NCBI GenBank assembly: GCA_023260935.1
Contig: JALQTL010000336.1
Span: forward strand, 1 to 29,368
Reading direction: 5' to 3'
DNA length: 29,368 nt
From: Paracoccaceae bacterium
GTDB lineage: Bacteria; Pseudomonadota; Alphaproteobacteria; Rhodobacterales; Rhodobacteraceae
Shown here: positions 22,648 to 29,368 of the stretch, piece by piece
How the letters are laid out: each line of letters opens with the position of its first letter
Position numbering within the stretch: position 1 is the first letter of the stretch
Program-made: the position numbers and the translations under genes
The notes under the pieces: generated by a model
The model's input: the letters and a program-made list of their open reading frames with translations, nothing else
The model's database searches: none
Told to the model about the DNA's origin: nothing

Positions 22648-25359
22648 ATGCTCGACATGCGGCTTTACAGCTACATCTGGAAGCACACCAGAATGCAGCA
22701 GGCATGGATTCTGGTGATTGTCGCGCTGTCGATGATTCCCTATTTCATGGCGTTCAATCTGCCGAAAGACATTGTGAACGGCCCAATTCAAGGCGCCGGT
22801 TTCGAAACCCCGGACGCCACACAGGTGTTCATGCGCCTGTCGGTGCAACTGCCCGGGATGAGCGAGGAGCTCTTGCTGTTTCCGGGGATTCCGCTGGACC
22901 GGTTGGGAACGCTGTTTGCCCTGAGCGCGGTGTTTCTGGCGCTTGTCATCATCAACGGGCTCTTCAAGTTCTACATCAACACCTACAAGGGCAAGCTGGG
23001 CGAACGTCTGCTGCGCCGCATCCGGTTTTCGCTGGTGGACCATATCCTGCGTTTCCCGCCTTCGGCCTTCAAGCATATGAAGGGCGCCGAGATCGCCAGC
23101 ATGGTGAAGGACGAGGTAGAGCCGCTGGGCGGCTTTACCGGCGATGCCTTCGTTTCCCCGGCCATGCTGGGTGGGCAGGCATTGACGGCGCTGGTCTTCA
23201 TCTTCGTGCAAAGCGTGCCGCTGGGGCTGGTCACAGCCACGCTTGTCGGGCTTCAGGTCTTCATCATTCCGCGCATGCGCCGGCGGCTTCTGGTGCTGGG
23301 CCGGGAACGTCAGTTGACCACCCGCCAGCTTGCCGGCCGCGTGAGCGAGATTGTGGATGGCATCGGCACGATCCACGCCAATGACACATCGAACTTCGAG
23401 CGTGCCGATGTGGCGGCGCGCCTTGGCCGTATCTTCACCATCCGCTTCGATATCTATCAGTGGAAGTTTCTGGTGAAGTTCATCAACAACTTCCTGGCCT
23501 CGCTGACGCCGTTCCTGTTCTACAGCCTTGGCGGCTATCTGGCGCTGAAGGGGCATCTGGATATTGGCCAGCTTGTCGCTGTGATCGGCGCCTACAAGGA
23601 TCTGCCCGGCCCGCTGAAGGAACTGATCGACTGGGATCAGAACCGTCAGGATGTAGAGGTGAAGTATCAGCAGGTCATTTCGCAGTTTGCCATCGATGGC
23701 GTCATGGAGCCAGAAATCCAGGCCCCGCTGGCCAATCCCCCCGCGTTGGAAAAGCCGCTCGCGGCGGTTTCGGTGGGCGTGGTCGATGAAGGCGGCGGAA
23801 CCGCGCTGGAACGGGTCAACCTGTCCATCGACCCGGGCGAGATGCTGGCCGTGCTGGGGGCGGCCGGATCGGGCAGTGATACGATGGCCGAGGTTTTCGC
23901 GCGTCAGGTCTGGCCCAGCAGCGGGCGGGTCACTGCCGGGCAAAGCAATCTTCTGACCCTGCCCGAGGCGGTTTCCGGCCGGTCGATCAGCTATGCGGGG
24001 GCCGAAAGCTATTTCTTTTCGGGCTCGGTTCTGGACAATCTGCTTTACGGGCTGAAGAACACGCCGCCAAAGCAGGAAAACCCTTCCCCGCACCCGATGG
24101 CGGCTTGGCAACGCGAAGAGTCGCGCCTTTCGGGCAACCCTGATTATGACCCAGAAGGGGACTGGATTGATTACGCGGCCCTGGGCCTTTCGGGGCGCGA
24201 GGCCCTCATGCAGCGCGTCTATGAGGTGCTGGATTGCGTGGACCTGACGCGTGACACGCAGGATCTTGCCATCCGTTCCACCGTCAGCGCGGCAGACCAT
24301 CCCGAGCTTGCCGCCAAGATCGTTGCCATGCGCAGCCTGCTGCAAGAAGAGTTGCGCAAGCGTGACCTTTCCGAACTGGTCGTGCCCTTCGAGGCGGAAG
24401 CGTTCAACACCGAAGCCACGCTGATCGAAAACCTCTTGTTCGGGCGGGTCCGCCCACCGGCACAGATGGCGGACATTCTGGCCGATGACGGGTTCTTCCA
24501 GCGATTGCTGAAGTCCACCGGGTTGTTCGAGCGCTTTACTCTTATCGGGCTGGACATTGCACGCACCGTGATCGGGCTGTTTGTCGATCTTCCGCCCGAT
24601 CACCCGTTCTTCCGGCAGATGACACTGATGACGGCCGATGACCTGCCGACCTATCAGGCGCTGGTGCAAAGGTTTGACAATCCGGCCGCCGCGATCACCG
24701 ATGGCGACCGGATCATGATGATCCTTCTGGCCTTCGAATACATCGAGACACGGCACCGCTTCGGCCTTGTCGATGAAGATCTGATGGCCGCGGTGGTGGA
24801 TTTCCGGCGGACCTTCCATGAGTCGATCCCGGAAGACCTGCTGCACATGATCGAACTTTACAACCCGACCCGGTTCATGGATTCGGGCACGCTTCTGGAC
24901 AATGTTCTGTTCGGCAAGGTCAGCGAGAAATACCGGGACGGGGCCGATCAGATTCGCGCCGTTCTGATTTCGTTGCTGCACGAGATCGGCACGTTTGGCG
25001 AGGTCTTGAACATCGGCCTGAACTTCGACGTGGGGCCAAGTGGCCGCAGGCTCAGCCCCGCGCAGCGCCAGAAGATCGCGCTTGCCCGGGCTCTGGTGCG
25101 GCAATCGGATTACTATGTGTTCAACCGGCCGCTTTCGACGCTGGACAGCCGGTCGCAGGAACGGGTGCTGATCGCTGTGCTTGACCGCTGGCGCAAGACC
25201 GGGCAGCGGCCGGGTGTTCTTTGGGTTCTGGTCAACCCGGCCGTGGCGCGGCACTTTGACAGGATCGCCGTTTTCAGCGACGGTCGGCTTGTGGAAGAAG
25301 GCAGCTTTGACACGCTTCTGGAAAGAAACGGTATCTTCAAAGACATGATCGGGTCATAA
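22648..25359 (+). CDS. ABC-exporter-like membrane protein with degenerate, insertion-bearing NBD
   Basis: This 903-residue protein has an ABC-exporter membrane domain (about residues 1-330; hydrophobic helices at about 19-40, 92-115, 165-210 and 275-300) followed by a nucleotide-binding-like domain from about 375. Every catalytic motif is altered. Walker A reads GAAGSGSDT (404-412, Lys replaced by S410). The Q-loop glutamine is absent (YAGAESYFFSG). The signature is LSPAQ (about 800). Walker B is VFNRP (N826 and R827 instead of Asp-Glu), and the H-loop His is missing (VLVNP, about 863). About 280 extra residues lie between Q-loop and signature. ATP hydrolysis is unlikely. The ATG at 22648 has AGGA 8 bases upstream. 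First gene of an operon with the cNMP-binding and MBL genes. Confidence 0.92.
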   Translation: MLDMRLYSYIWKHTRMQQAWILVIVALSMIPYFMAFNLPKDIVNGPIQGAGFETPDATQVFMRLSVQLPGMSEELLLFPGIPLDRLGTLFALSAVFLALVIINGLFKFYINTYKGKLGERLLRRIRFSLVDHILRFPPSAFKHMKGAEIASMVKDEVEPLGGFTGDAFVSPAMLGGQALTALVFIFVQSVPLGLVTATLVGLQVFIIPRMRRRLLVLGRERQLTTRQLAGRVSEIVDGIGTIHANDTSNFERADVAARLGRIFTIRFDIYQWKFLVKFINNFLASLTPFLFYSLGGYLALKGHLDIGQLVAVIGAYKDLPGPLKELIDWDQNRQDVEVKYQQVISQFAIDGVMEPEIQAPLANPPALEKPLAAVSVGVVDEGGGTALERVNLSIDPGEMLAVLGAAGSGSDTMAEVFARQVWPSSGRVTAGQSNLLTLPEAVSGRSISYAGAESYFFSGSVLDNLLYGLKNTPPKQENPSPHPMAAWQREESRLSGNPDYDPEGDWIDYAALGLSGREALMQRVYEVLDCVDLTRDTQDLAIRSTVSAADHPELAAKIVAMRSLLQEELRKRDLSELVVPFEAEAFNTEATLIENLLFGRVRPPAQMADILADDGFFQRLLKSTGLFERFTLIGLDIARTVIGLFVDLPPDHPFFRQMTLMTADDLPTYQALVQRFDNPAAAITDGDRIMMILLAFEYIETRHRFGLVDEDLMAAVVDFRRTFHESIPEDLLHMIELYNPTRFMDSGTLLDNVLFGKVSEKYRDGADQIRAVLISLLHEIGTFGEVLNIGLNFDVGPSGRRLSPAQRQKIALARALVRQSDYYVFNRPLSTLDSRSQERVLIAVLDRWRKTGQRPGVLWVLVNPAVARHFDRIAVFSDGRLVEEGSFDTLLERNGIFKDMIGS
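24012..24921 (+). repeat. Three copies of a Q-loop-like motif inside the degenerate NBD
   Basis: Residues 455-470 (YFFSGSVLDNLLYGLK), 590-601 (ATLIENLLFGRV) and 747-758 (GTLLDNVLFGKV) share the pattern (S/T)(V/L)(L/I)(D/E)N(L/V)L(F/Y)G. In ordinary ABC exporters this element occurs once, just after the Q-loop. The copies are 131 and 157 residues apart, so the insertion looks like repeated copies of the helical subdomain start. Confidence 0.7.
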
Positions 25360-25396
25360 TCTTCAGGAAGAACCCTGAAAAACGGGAGTGCTTGGC

Positions 25397-25873
25397 ATGC
25401 TCTTGAACGATGAAGTGAAAATGCTCCGGCAAGTGCCGATGTTTTCGGGAATTGCCGCGGCCAAGCTGAAGCTGCTGGCGTTCACGTCTGAACGTGTGGC
25501 TTACCGCGGTGGTGAAGTGCTGTTTCATCAGGGCGAAGACGGCGATGCTGCCTATGTCATCCTGCGCGGACAGGCCGATGTTCTGGTAAATACCCCGCAG
25601 GGCGAGGTGAAGGTGGCCGAACTGTCCGAGAATTCCGTTGTGGGAGAGATTGCCATCCTGTGCGACATTGCCCGCACGGCCACGGTGCGGGCCGTCACTC
25701 CGGTGGAAGCCTTGCGGATCAGCAAGGAAAACTTCTGCAAGATGATGATGGATTTCCCCGAAATGATGTTCGAGGTGATGCGGGTGCTGGCCAGCAGGCT
25801 TAGTCAGACGACCGCCGAACTTTCGGCCGAACTGGCCGAATCGCGCAAGGCATCTGCGCAAGGGGCCCATTGA
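25397..25873 (+). CDS. Stand-alone cyclic-nucleotide-binding domain protein
   Basis: This 158-residue protein consists of one CAP-type cyclic-nucleotide-binding beta-roll (about residues 15-125) and a short C-terminal helix; there is no DNA-binding domain. The phosphate-binding cassette reads VVGEIAILCDIARTATV, with G83-E84 (ribose contact) and R93 (phosphate contact) intact, so it should bind cAMP or cGMP. The ATG at 25397 has GGGAG 8 bases upstream; a GTG at 25388 is inferior. It starts 37 bases after the degenerate-ABC gene and 15 bases before the MBL gene, in one operon. It probably acts as a cAMP-dependent regulatory subunit, and the most obvious partner is the neighbouring membrane protein. 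That partnership is inference. Confidence 0.93.
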   Translation: MLLNDEVKMLRQVPMFSGIAAAKLKLLAFTSERVAYRGGEVLFHQGEDGDAAYVILRGQADVLVNTPQGEVKVAELSENSVVGEIAILCDIARTATVRAVTPVEALRISKENFCKMMMDFPEMMFEVMRVLASRLSQTTAELSAELAESRKASAQGAH

Positions 25874-25888
25874 GGAAGACCGCAAGGG

Positions 25889-26743
25889 ATGCCGCAGGCA
25901 AAGACCAGTGCCGTGAATGACAGCCGGTTCGAGTTGAAGATATGGGGTTCGCGCGGCAGCCTGCCTGTTGCCGCGCCCTGTTTTACGCAGTTTGGCGGCA
26001 ATACCATGTGCATCGAACTGCGCTGCGGCGACCATGTTCTGATCTTTGATGCCGGTTCCGGTTTTCCGATGGCGGGGCGGGCGCTCTTGGAAGAAGGCTG
26101 CCAAAAGATCGATGTCTTCTTCACCCACGGCCATTATGACCATGTGATCGGCCTGCCGTTCTTTCTGCCGTTCTACATGTGTGACGGGACAACCCGGCTT
26201 TGGTCGGGGCATCAGGGCAGGGGCCTGACAACGCGGGAAATGATCGCCGATTTCATGCGGCAGCCATTCTTTCCCGTCGGCCCCGAGGTCTTTCGTGCCA
26301 ATGTCGACACGGTGGATTTCCAGCCCGGCGATGTGCTGACCCCGGCCCAGGGTGTCGTGATGCGCACTGCCAGCCTGAACCATCCGGGCGGCGCGGTAGG
26401 GTATCGGATCGAGTATGGCGGGCGGGTCGTGGCGATGGTCTTTGATACCGAACACACGCCCGGCACACTTGACCCGGCGGCACTTGGCCTGATGCAGGGT
26501 GCCGACCTTTGCTTTTATGATGCGAACTTCACCGATGCCGAATTTGAAAGCTATCGGAACTTTGGCCATTCCACATGGGAACAGGGCCTGAGGCTTGCGC
26601 AGAAGGCAGGGGCTGCGCGGATCGGTTTCGTGCATCACGCGACCTATCGCACCGATGCCGATCTACTGCTGTTGGAACATCAGGCGCAGAAGGAATTTCC
26701 CGGGGCTTTCTTTGCCCGGGATTTCCAGAAGATCACCCTGTGA
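25889..26743 (+). CDS. Metallo-beta-lactamase-fold hydrolase, possible cyclic-nucleotide phosphodiesterase
   Basis: This 284-residue MBL-fold enzyme begins KIWGSRGSLPVAAP and has the metal motif THGHYDH (H80, H82, D84, H85). Later ligand candidates are the histidine in LNHPGGAVGYRI, the aspartate in VFDTEH and the histidine in GHSTWEQG. The opening and the GG-N-T element (FGGNTMCIEL) are those of the COG1235/PhnP-like branch, which includes phosphodiesterases acting on cyclic phosphates. Next to a cNMP-binding protein and opposite cyclases, cAMP hydrolysis is an attractive but unproven role. The start is uncertain: ATG 25889 has AAGGG almost touching it, with GAGGA further upstream. The 3' end overlaps the convergent glycosyltransferase gene by 11 bases. 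Confidence 0.9.
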   Translation: MPQAKTSAVNDSRFELKIWGSRGSLPVAAPCFTQFGGNTMCIELRCGDHVLIFDAGSGFPMAGRALLEEGCQKIDVFFTHGHYDHVIGLPFFLPFYMCDGTTRLWSGHQGRGLTTREMIADFMRQPFFPVGPEVFRANVDTVDFQPGDVLTPAQGVVMRTASLNHPGGAVGYRIEYGGRVVAMVFDTEHTPGTLDPAALGLMQGADLCFYDANFTDAEFESYRNFGHSTWEQGLRLAQKAGAARIGFVHHATYRTDADLLLLEHQAQKEFPGAFFARDFQKITL

Positions 26744-27908
26744 TCGCGGTGTGACGCCCGCGGGCAAGGTTTTCAAGGATTTCGGCGCTGCGGTTGGCGC
26801 CATCGGTCGCCGCGGGCTGGCGTGATGCATCCAGCGGCAGCGCAAGGGCGCGCCCGATGGCATCAGCCATGGCCGCACCGGCCGTTTCGGGCTTTGCCAG
26901 ATCAGACTCGGCCAGCATGATTACGCGCCCGGCCTGCTCAAGGCGCCGGGCGCGATCTGTCTGTTCGGTTTCGCCATCGCTGGCAAAGGGCACCAGCAGC
27001 GCCCGGCACCCGGCTTGCAGGATATCGGCCACGGTGTTGTAGCCGGCCTGCGAAACCGAAAGCCGGCAGGAAGCCAGAAGGGCGGCGAAATCCGTTCTGA
27101 AGCGGCAGAGCACCACCGAAGCCGGGGCCGCGGCAGCAAGGCTGTCGTAATCGGCCTGTGGCAGGTTTGGCCCGGTGATCACGCAGCAGCGGGCCAGATC
27201 GGGGCGCAGGCGCGCGGCCTCTATCGCGGCGCGCACAAGAACGGCGCCCACGGCCCCCCCGCCTGCCGATACCACCATGTCGAACCTTTCGGGCGAAGGC
27301 ACGGGCCGGGGCGGGCAGACCAGCCCCGTATAAGACACTTTCTGTGCAATTTGCGATGCCAGCGGAAAGCTGTCTTCCAGCGCGGCAAAGGCCGGGTCGC
27401 CATGCACCAGCACCCGGTCGAAATGCGCCAGCACCAGATCGACCGTTTCCTCGTTCCGCCCCGGTTTCGAGGACCGTTGCAGGATATCGCGGATCGAGGC
27501 CACCAGCAGCGGCCTTGGCTTTCGGGCCTCGATTGCCCTGACCAGAGGCAAGAGTTCAAAGCGCATCTGGCGGCGGCCAAAGGGAAAGGCCTCGGTCACG
27601 ACGATATCGGGGCGAAGCCTGTCAAAGGCTTCCAGCAGAAGATCGCGGCGCTGGTCCAGATAGGCCGGCGTGGCTGGGTTTCCCTGGTCGTCCATCAGCC
27701 CGGAAAAGCTGCCATCCCCCACCGAAACCGGCGGCAGGGCCACATGGTCCACATCCGCCCCGGGAAAGCCGGCGACGGGCAGCCCCCCCGTTACCAGCGT
27801 GACCGCCATCCCGCGCGCGCGCAGCGCGCTGGCGATGCGGCTGGCCCGGGCCAGATGGCCGATCCCCAAAAGATGCTGCACATAAAAGAAGACCGACAGG
27901 CGGCTCAT
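26733..27908 (-). CDS. Glycosyltransferase, COG4671/MurG-like (GT-B fold)
   Basis: This 391-residue predicted glycosyltransferase has an N-terminal domain opening with VFFYVQHLLGIGHLARASRI, whose GxGHxxR loop is typical of GT28/MurG-like enzymes. The C-terminal donor-binding domain contains VVSAGGGAVGAVLVRAAIEA and LSVSQAGYNTVADILQAGCR, followed by a VPFASDGETEQTDRARRL segment corresponding to the nucleotide-sugar site. It acts in the cytoplasm, transferring a sugar to an unknown acceptor. Its start overlaps the stop of the upstream GT4 gene (ATGA, 27905-27908), so the two work in one operon, probably for a polysaccharide or glycoconjugate. Confidence 0.9.
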   Translation of the reverse strand: MSRLSVFFYVQHLLGIGHLARASRIASALRARGMAVTLVTGGLPVAGFPGADVDHVALPPVSVGDGSFSGLMDDQGNPATPAYLDQRRDLLLEAFDRLRPDIVVTEAFPFGRRQMRFELLPLVRAIEARKPRPLLVASIRDILQRSSKPGRNEETVDLVLAHFDRVLVHGDPAFAALEDSFPLASQIAQKVSYTGLVCPPRPVPSPERFDMVVSAGGGAVGAVLVRAAIEAARLRPDLARCCVITGPNLPQADYDSLAAAAPASVVLCRFRTDFAALLASCRLSVSQAGYNTVADILQAGCRALLVPFASDGETEQTDRARRLEQAGRVIMLAESDLAKPETAGAAMADAIGRALALPLDASRQPAATDGANRSAEILENLARGRHTAITG

Positions 27909-29173
27909 GCGTCTTTTTCCCCGGATGATGCCGGCAAGGCCGGGTCGAACAAATCCGCCAGATGGGCAATGCTGGCGCGGTAATCCAGATGCGCGCGCAC
28001 ATGCGCTTCGGCGGCATTGCCCCGGGCGGCCCGGTCCGCCGGGTGACGGATCGCCTGTTCCAGTGCTGCCGAGAGCGCTTCTGCATCTTCGGGGGGCACC
28101 AGCCAGCCGGTCTGCGGCCCGGTGATCAGTTCGGGTATGCCGGAAATGTTGCTGGCTACGCAGGCAAGCCGCTGGCTTGCCGCCTCGACAAGAACATTTG
28201 GCAGGCCATCGCGGTCGCCATCGGCCGTGATTCTGCTGGCCAGGGCAAAGATATCGGCTTGGCGATAGGCGGCCAGAACCTCGTTCTGATCAACGGACCC
28301 AAGCCAGCGGCAGCGTGCGGCGATGCCAAGGCTTTCGGCCAGCGCCTGAAGGCCCGGCAGTTCGCCGCCGCCGCCCAGATGGTCAAACCGCCAGTGCAGA
28401 TCCGCCGGCAGACGTGCAAGGGCCCGCAGCAGCACGTCATAGCCCTTTTTCGGCACTGCGCGGCCAACGCTGACAATCCGCACAGGATCATCGGGTTTGC
28501 TGCCATCACGCTCGGGGCGGGGTGTGTCAAAGGGGGGGAAGCGGTCAAGGTTCAGCCCGTGATAGCTAAGGTGAACGCGCCCCGCATCGGCGGCAAGCGC
28601 CTGAAGATGGGCGTGCCCGCTCGCCGTGCAGGTAACGGCCCAGCTTGCGCGCGCCAGCTTTCCCCGCAACTCCCAATCCGGGGATGTCCAGATATCCTTG
28701 GCATGGGCCGAGACTGACCAGCCGATGCCCCTGATGCGCGCGGCATAATCGGCGACAGAGGCGGGGGTGTGGATGAAATGCGCGTGCAGCCGTTCCGACC
28801 CCGGCGGCCATTCGGCCACCAGCACCAGTGCCTGCCCCAGCCGCCGCAGCCGGTTGCGGCTTGGGTCACGGGCAAGGTCGGCCAGAAAGGCGGGCAACAG
28901 CCGCCAGAACCCCGGCCATCGCAGGGCTGCCCAAAGGCCGCGCAGAACGCGGGCGGGTTCTTCGTGCAGGTATTCGGGCAGATACAGGATCTGCGCCTGC
29001 ATTTCGTCATGCACCGGGTGGCGCTTCCTGTCGGTCGGGTGGCGCAAGGAAATGATGGTCAGCGGAAAGCCCGCCAGTTCCAGCCCGCGCAGTTCCTGGG
29101 CGATGAAGGTTTCCGACAGGCGCGGATAGCCCTTCACCACCACGGCAAGCCGTGGCCGGGCTGGTGCCGTCAT
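27905..29173 (-). CDS. Glycosyltransferase family 4-like protein
   Basis: This GT-B glycosyltransferase has about 422 residues. The N-terminal domain begins VVVKGYPRLSETFIAQELRG, a common start in exopolysaccharide GT4 enzymes. The donor domain has VRIVSVGRAVPKKGYDVLLR, where the GR..xKKG arginine/lysine pair contacts the nucleotide-sugar phosphates. The closing DGLPNVLVEAASQRLACVAS carries the E-x7-E-like motif of retaining enzymes. The ATG at 29173 is chosen because it overlaps the upstream stop (ATGA) with GGA 7 bases ahead; the frame extends further without a better start. Operon with the following COG4671 enzyme. Acceptor and donor are unknown. Confidence 0.92.
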   Translation of the reverse strand: MTAPARPRLAVVVKGYPRLSETFIAQELRGLELAGFPLTIISLRHPTDRKRHPVHDEMQAQILYLPEYLHEEPARVLRGLWAALRWPGFWRLLPAFLADLARDPSRNRLRRLGQALVLVAEWPPGSERLHAHFIHTPASVADYAARIRGIGWSVSAHAKDIWTSPDWELRGKLARASWAVTCTASGHAHLQALAADAGRVHLSYHGLNLDRFPPFDTPRPERDGSKPDDPVRIVSVGRAVPKKGYDVLLRALARLPADLHWRFDHLGGGGELPGLQALAESLGIAARCRWLGSVDQNEVLAAYRQADIFALASRITADGDRDGLPNVLVEAASQRLACVASNISGIPELITGPQTGWLVPPEDAEALSAALEQAIRHPADRAARGNAAEAHVRAHLDYRASIAHLADLFDPALPASSGEKDA

Positions 29174-29368
29174 GTGGCGATCCGCAATTCCTCTGCGGGC
29201 GCACTGGCGAGATGCTTGCGGGCAAGCTCTTCGCCAACCAGGGCCGAGATGTTGTCCAGCCCGTCCAACCACAGGCCGGGCCAGCCCCTTGACGGCGGGG
29301 CGCGGCGCACCAGCGCGCGCAGGGCGGCGGCCATTCGGGCGGGGTTTCTGGCCTCTTCGGGCAACAGC
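29170..29368 (-). CDS. C-terminal end of an unidentified gene, cut by the window edge
   Basis: About 65 codons are visible, running off the right edge without a certain start and ending in a TGA that overlaps the GT4 start (ATGA). The visible part is leucine-, alanine- and arginine-rich and includes PSRGWPGLWLDGLDNISALV. I cannot name the family. The tight overlap with two glycosyltransferase genes suggests that it belongs to the same glycan operon. Confidence 0.65.
   Translation of the reverse strand, partial: LLPEEARNPARMAAALRALVRRAPPSRGWPGLWLDGLDNISALVGEELARKHLASAPAEELRIAT

Noticed and set aside
22533..23384. Plus-strand 283-codon frame starting before the degenerate-ABC gene
   Set aside because: It overlaps the start of the ABC gene in another frame, lacks a ribosome-binding site, and its product has no motif. 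The ABC frame with AGGA and membrane helices is clearly the real one.
22519..25254. Very long (911-codon) minus-strand open frame opposite the degenerate-ABC gene
   Set aside because: It is the antisense of a well-supported gene. Long antisense frames are expected in GC-rich codon-biased DNA. Its product is rich in H, Q, R and P and has no domain or membrane pattern.

Overview
The window looks like a chromosomal segment of a Rhodobacteraceae-type alphaproteobacterium. The evidence is its high GC content, the strong G/C bias at third codon positions, the family composition and the FnrL-like site. This is a judgement from reading the sequence, not from a database match. No rRNA, tRNA, CRISPR array, intact insertion sequence or phage gene was seen.

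Left block (1-7740). An AfuABC-type ABC importer runs leftwards: binding protein, fused double permease, ATPase. It is flanked by two phosphatases, an inositol-monophosphatase-family enzyme and a HAD hydrolase. A clear Pho box (two 11-bp TGTCA-type direct repeats) lies upstream of the binding protein. The block therefore reads as a phosphate-starvation system that imports phosphorylated organic compounds and dephosphorylates them inside the cell. Next come a divergent, Tat-exported L,D-transpeptidase, a small lipoprotein and a YqaA-like membrane protein.

Metal block (7309-9346). A CsoR/RcnR-family sensor carries the H5-C37-H62-C66 spacing of nickel sensor InrS. It is followed without a gap by an MFS exporter with a histidine-rich tail (NreB/NrsD type), and yqaA follows 4 bases later. 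A 9+9 bp G/C-tract palindrome touches the ribosome-binding site of the sensor gene.

Middle block (9347-15304). After a nearly gene-free stretch there is an FNR-type site, two very short open frames chained by ATGA overlaps (one resembling the start of a methyltransferase), and a DevBCA-type tripartite exporter. Behind it is a graveyard: the C-terminal end of a RES-domain protein, then pieces of a very large DUF11-repeat/outer-membrane-barrel protein broken by frameshifts and internal deletions.

Cyclic-nucleotide block (15305-26743). This is the most interesting part. It contains a membrane Cache-HAMP class III adenylate cyclase and a SAM-cyclase-AAA-TPR protein in apparent operon with an FAD-dependent oxidoreductase. 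Divergent from these is a three-gene operon: an ABC-exporter-like protein whose nucleotide-binding domain has lost every catalytic motif and carries a large insertion with three copies of a Q-loop-like motif, a stand-alone cyclic-nucleotide-binding protein, and a metallo-beta-lactamase-fold hydrolase. Synthesis, sensing and possible breakdown of cAMP thus surround a probable non-ATPase membrane protein.

Right edge (26733-29368). Two glycosyltransferases and the tail of a third gene, chained by ATGA overlaps, belong to a polysaccharide or glycoconjugate operon that continues beyond the window.
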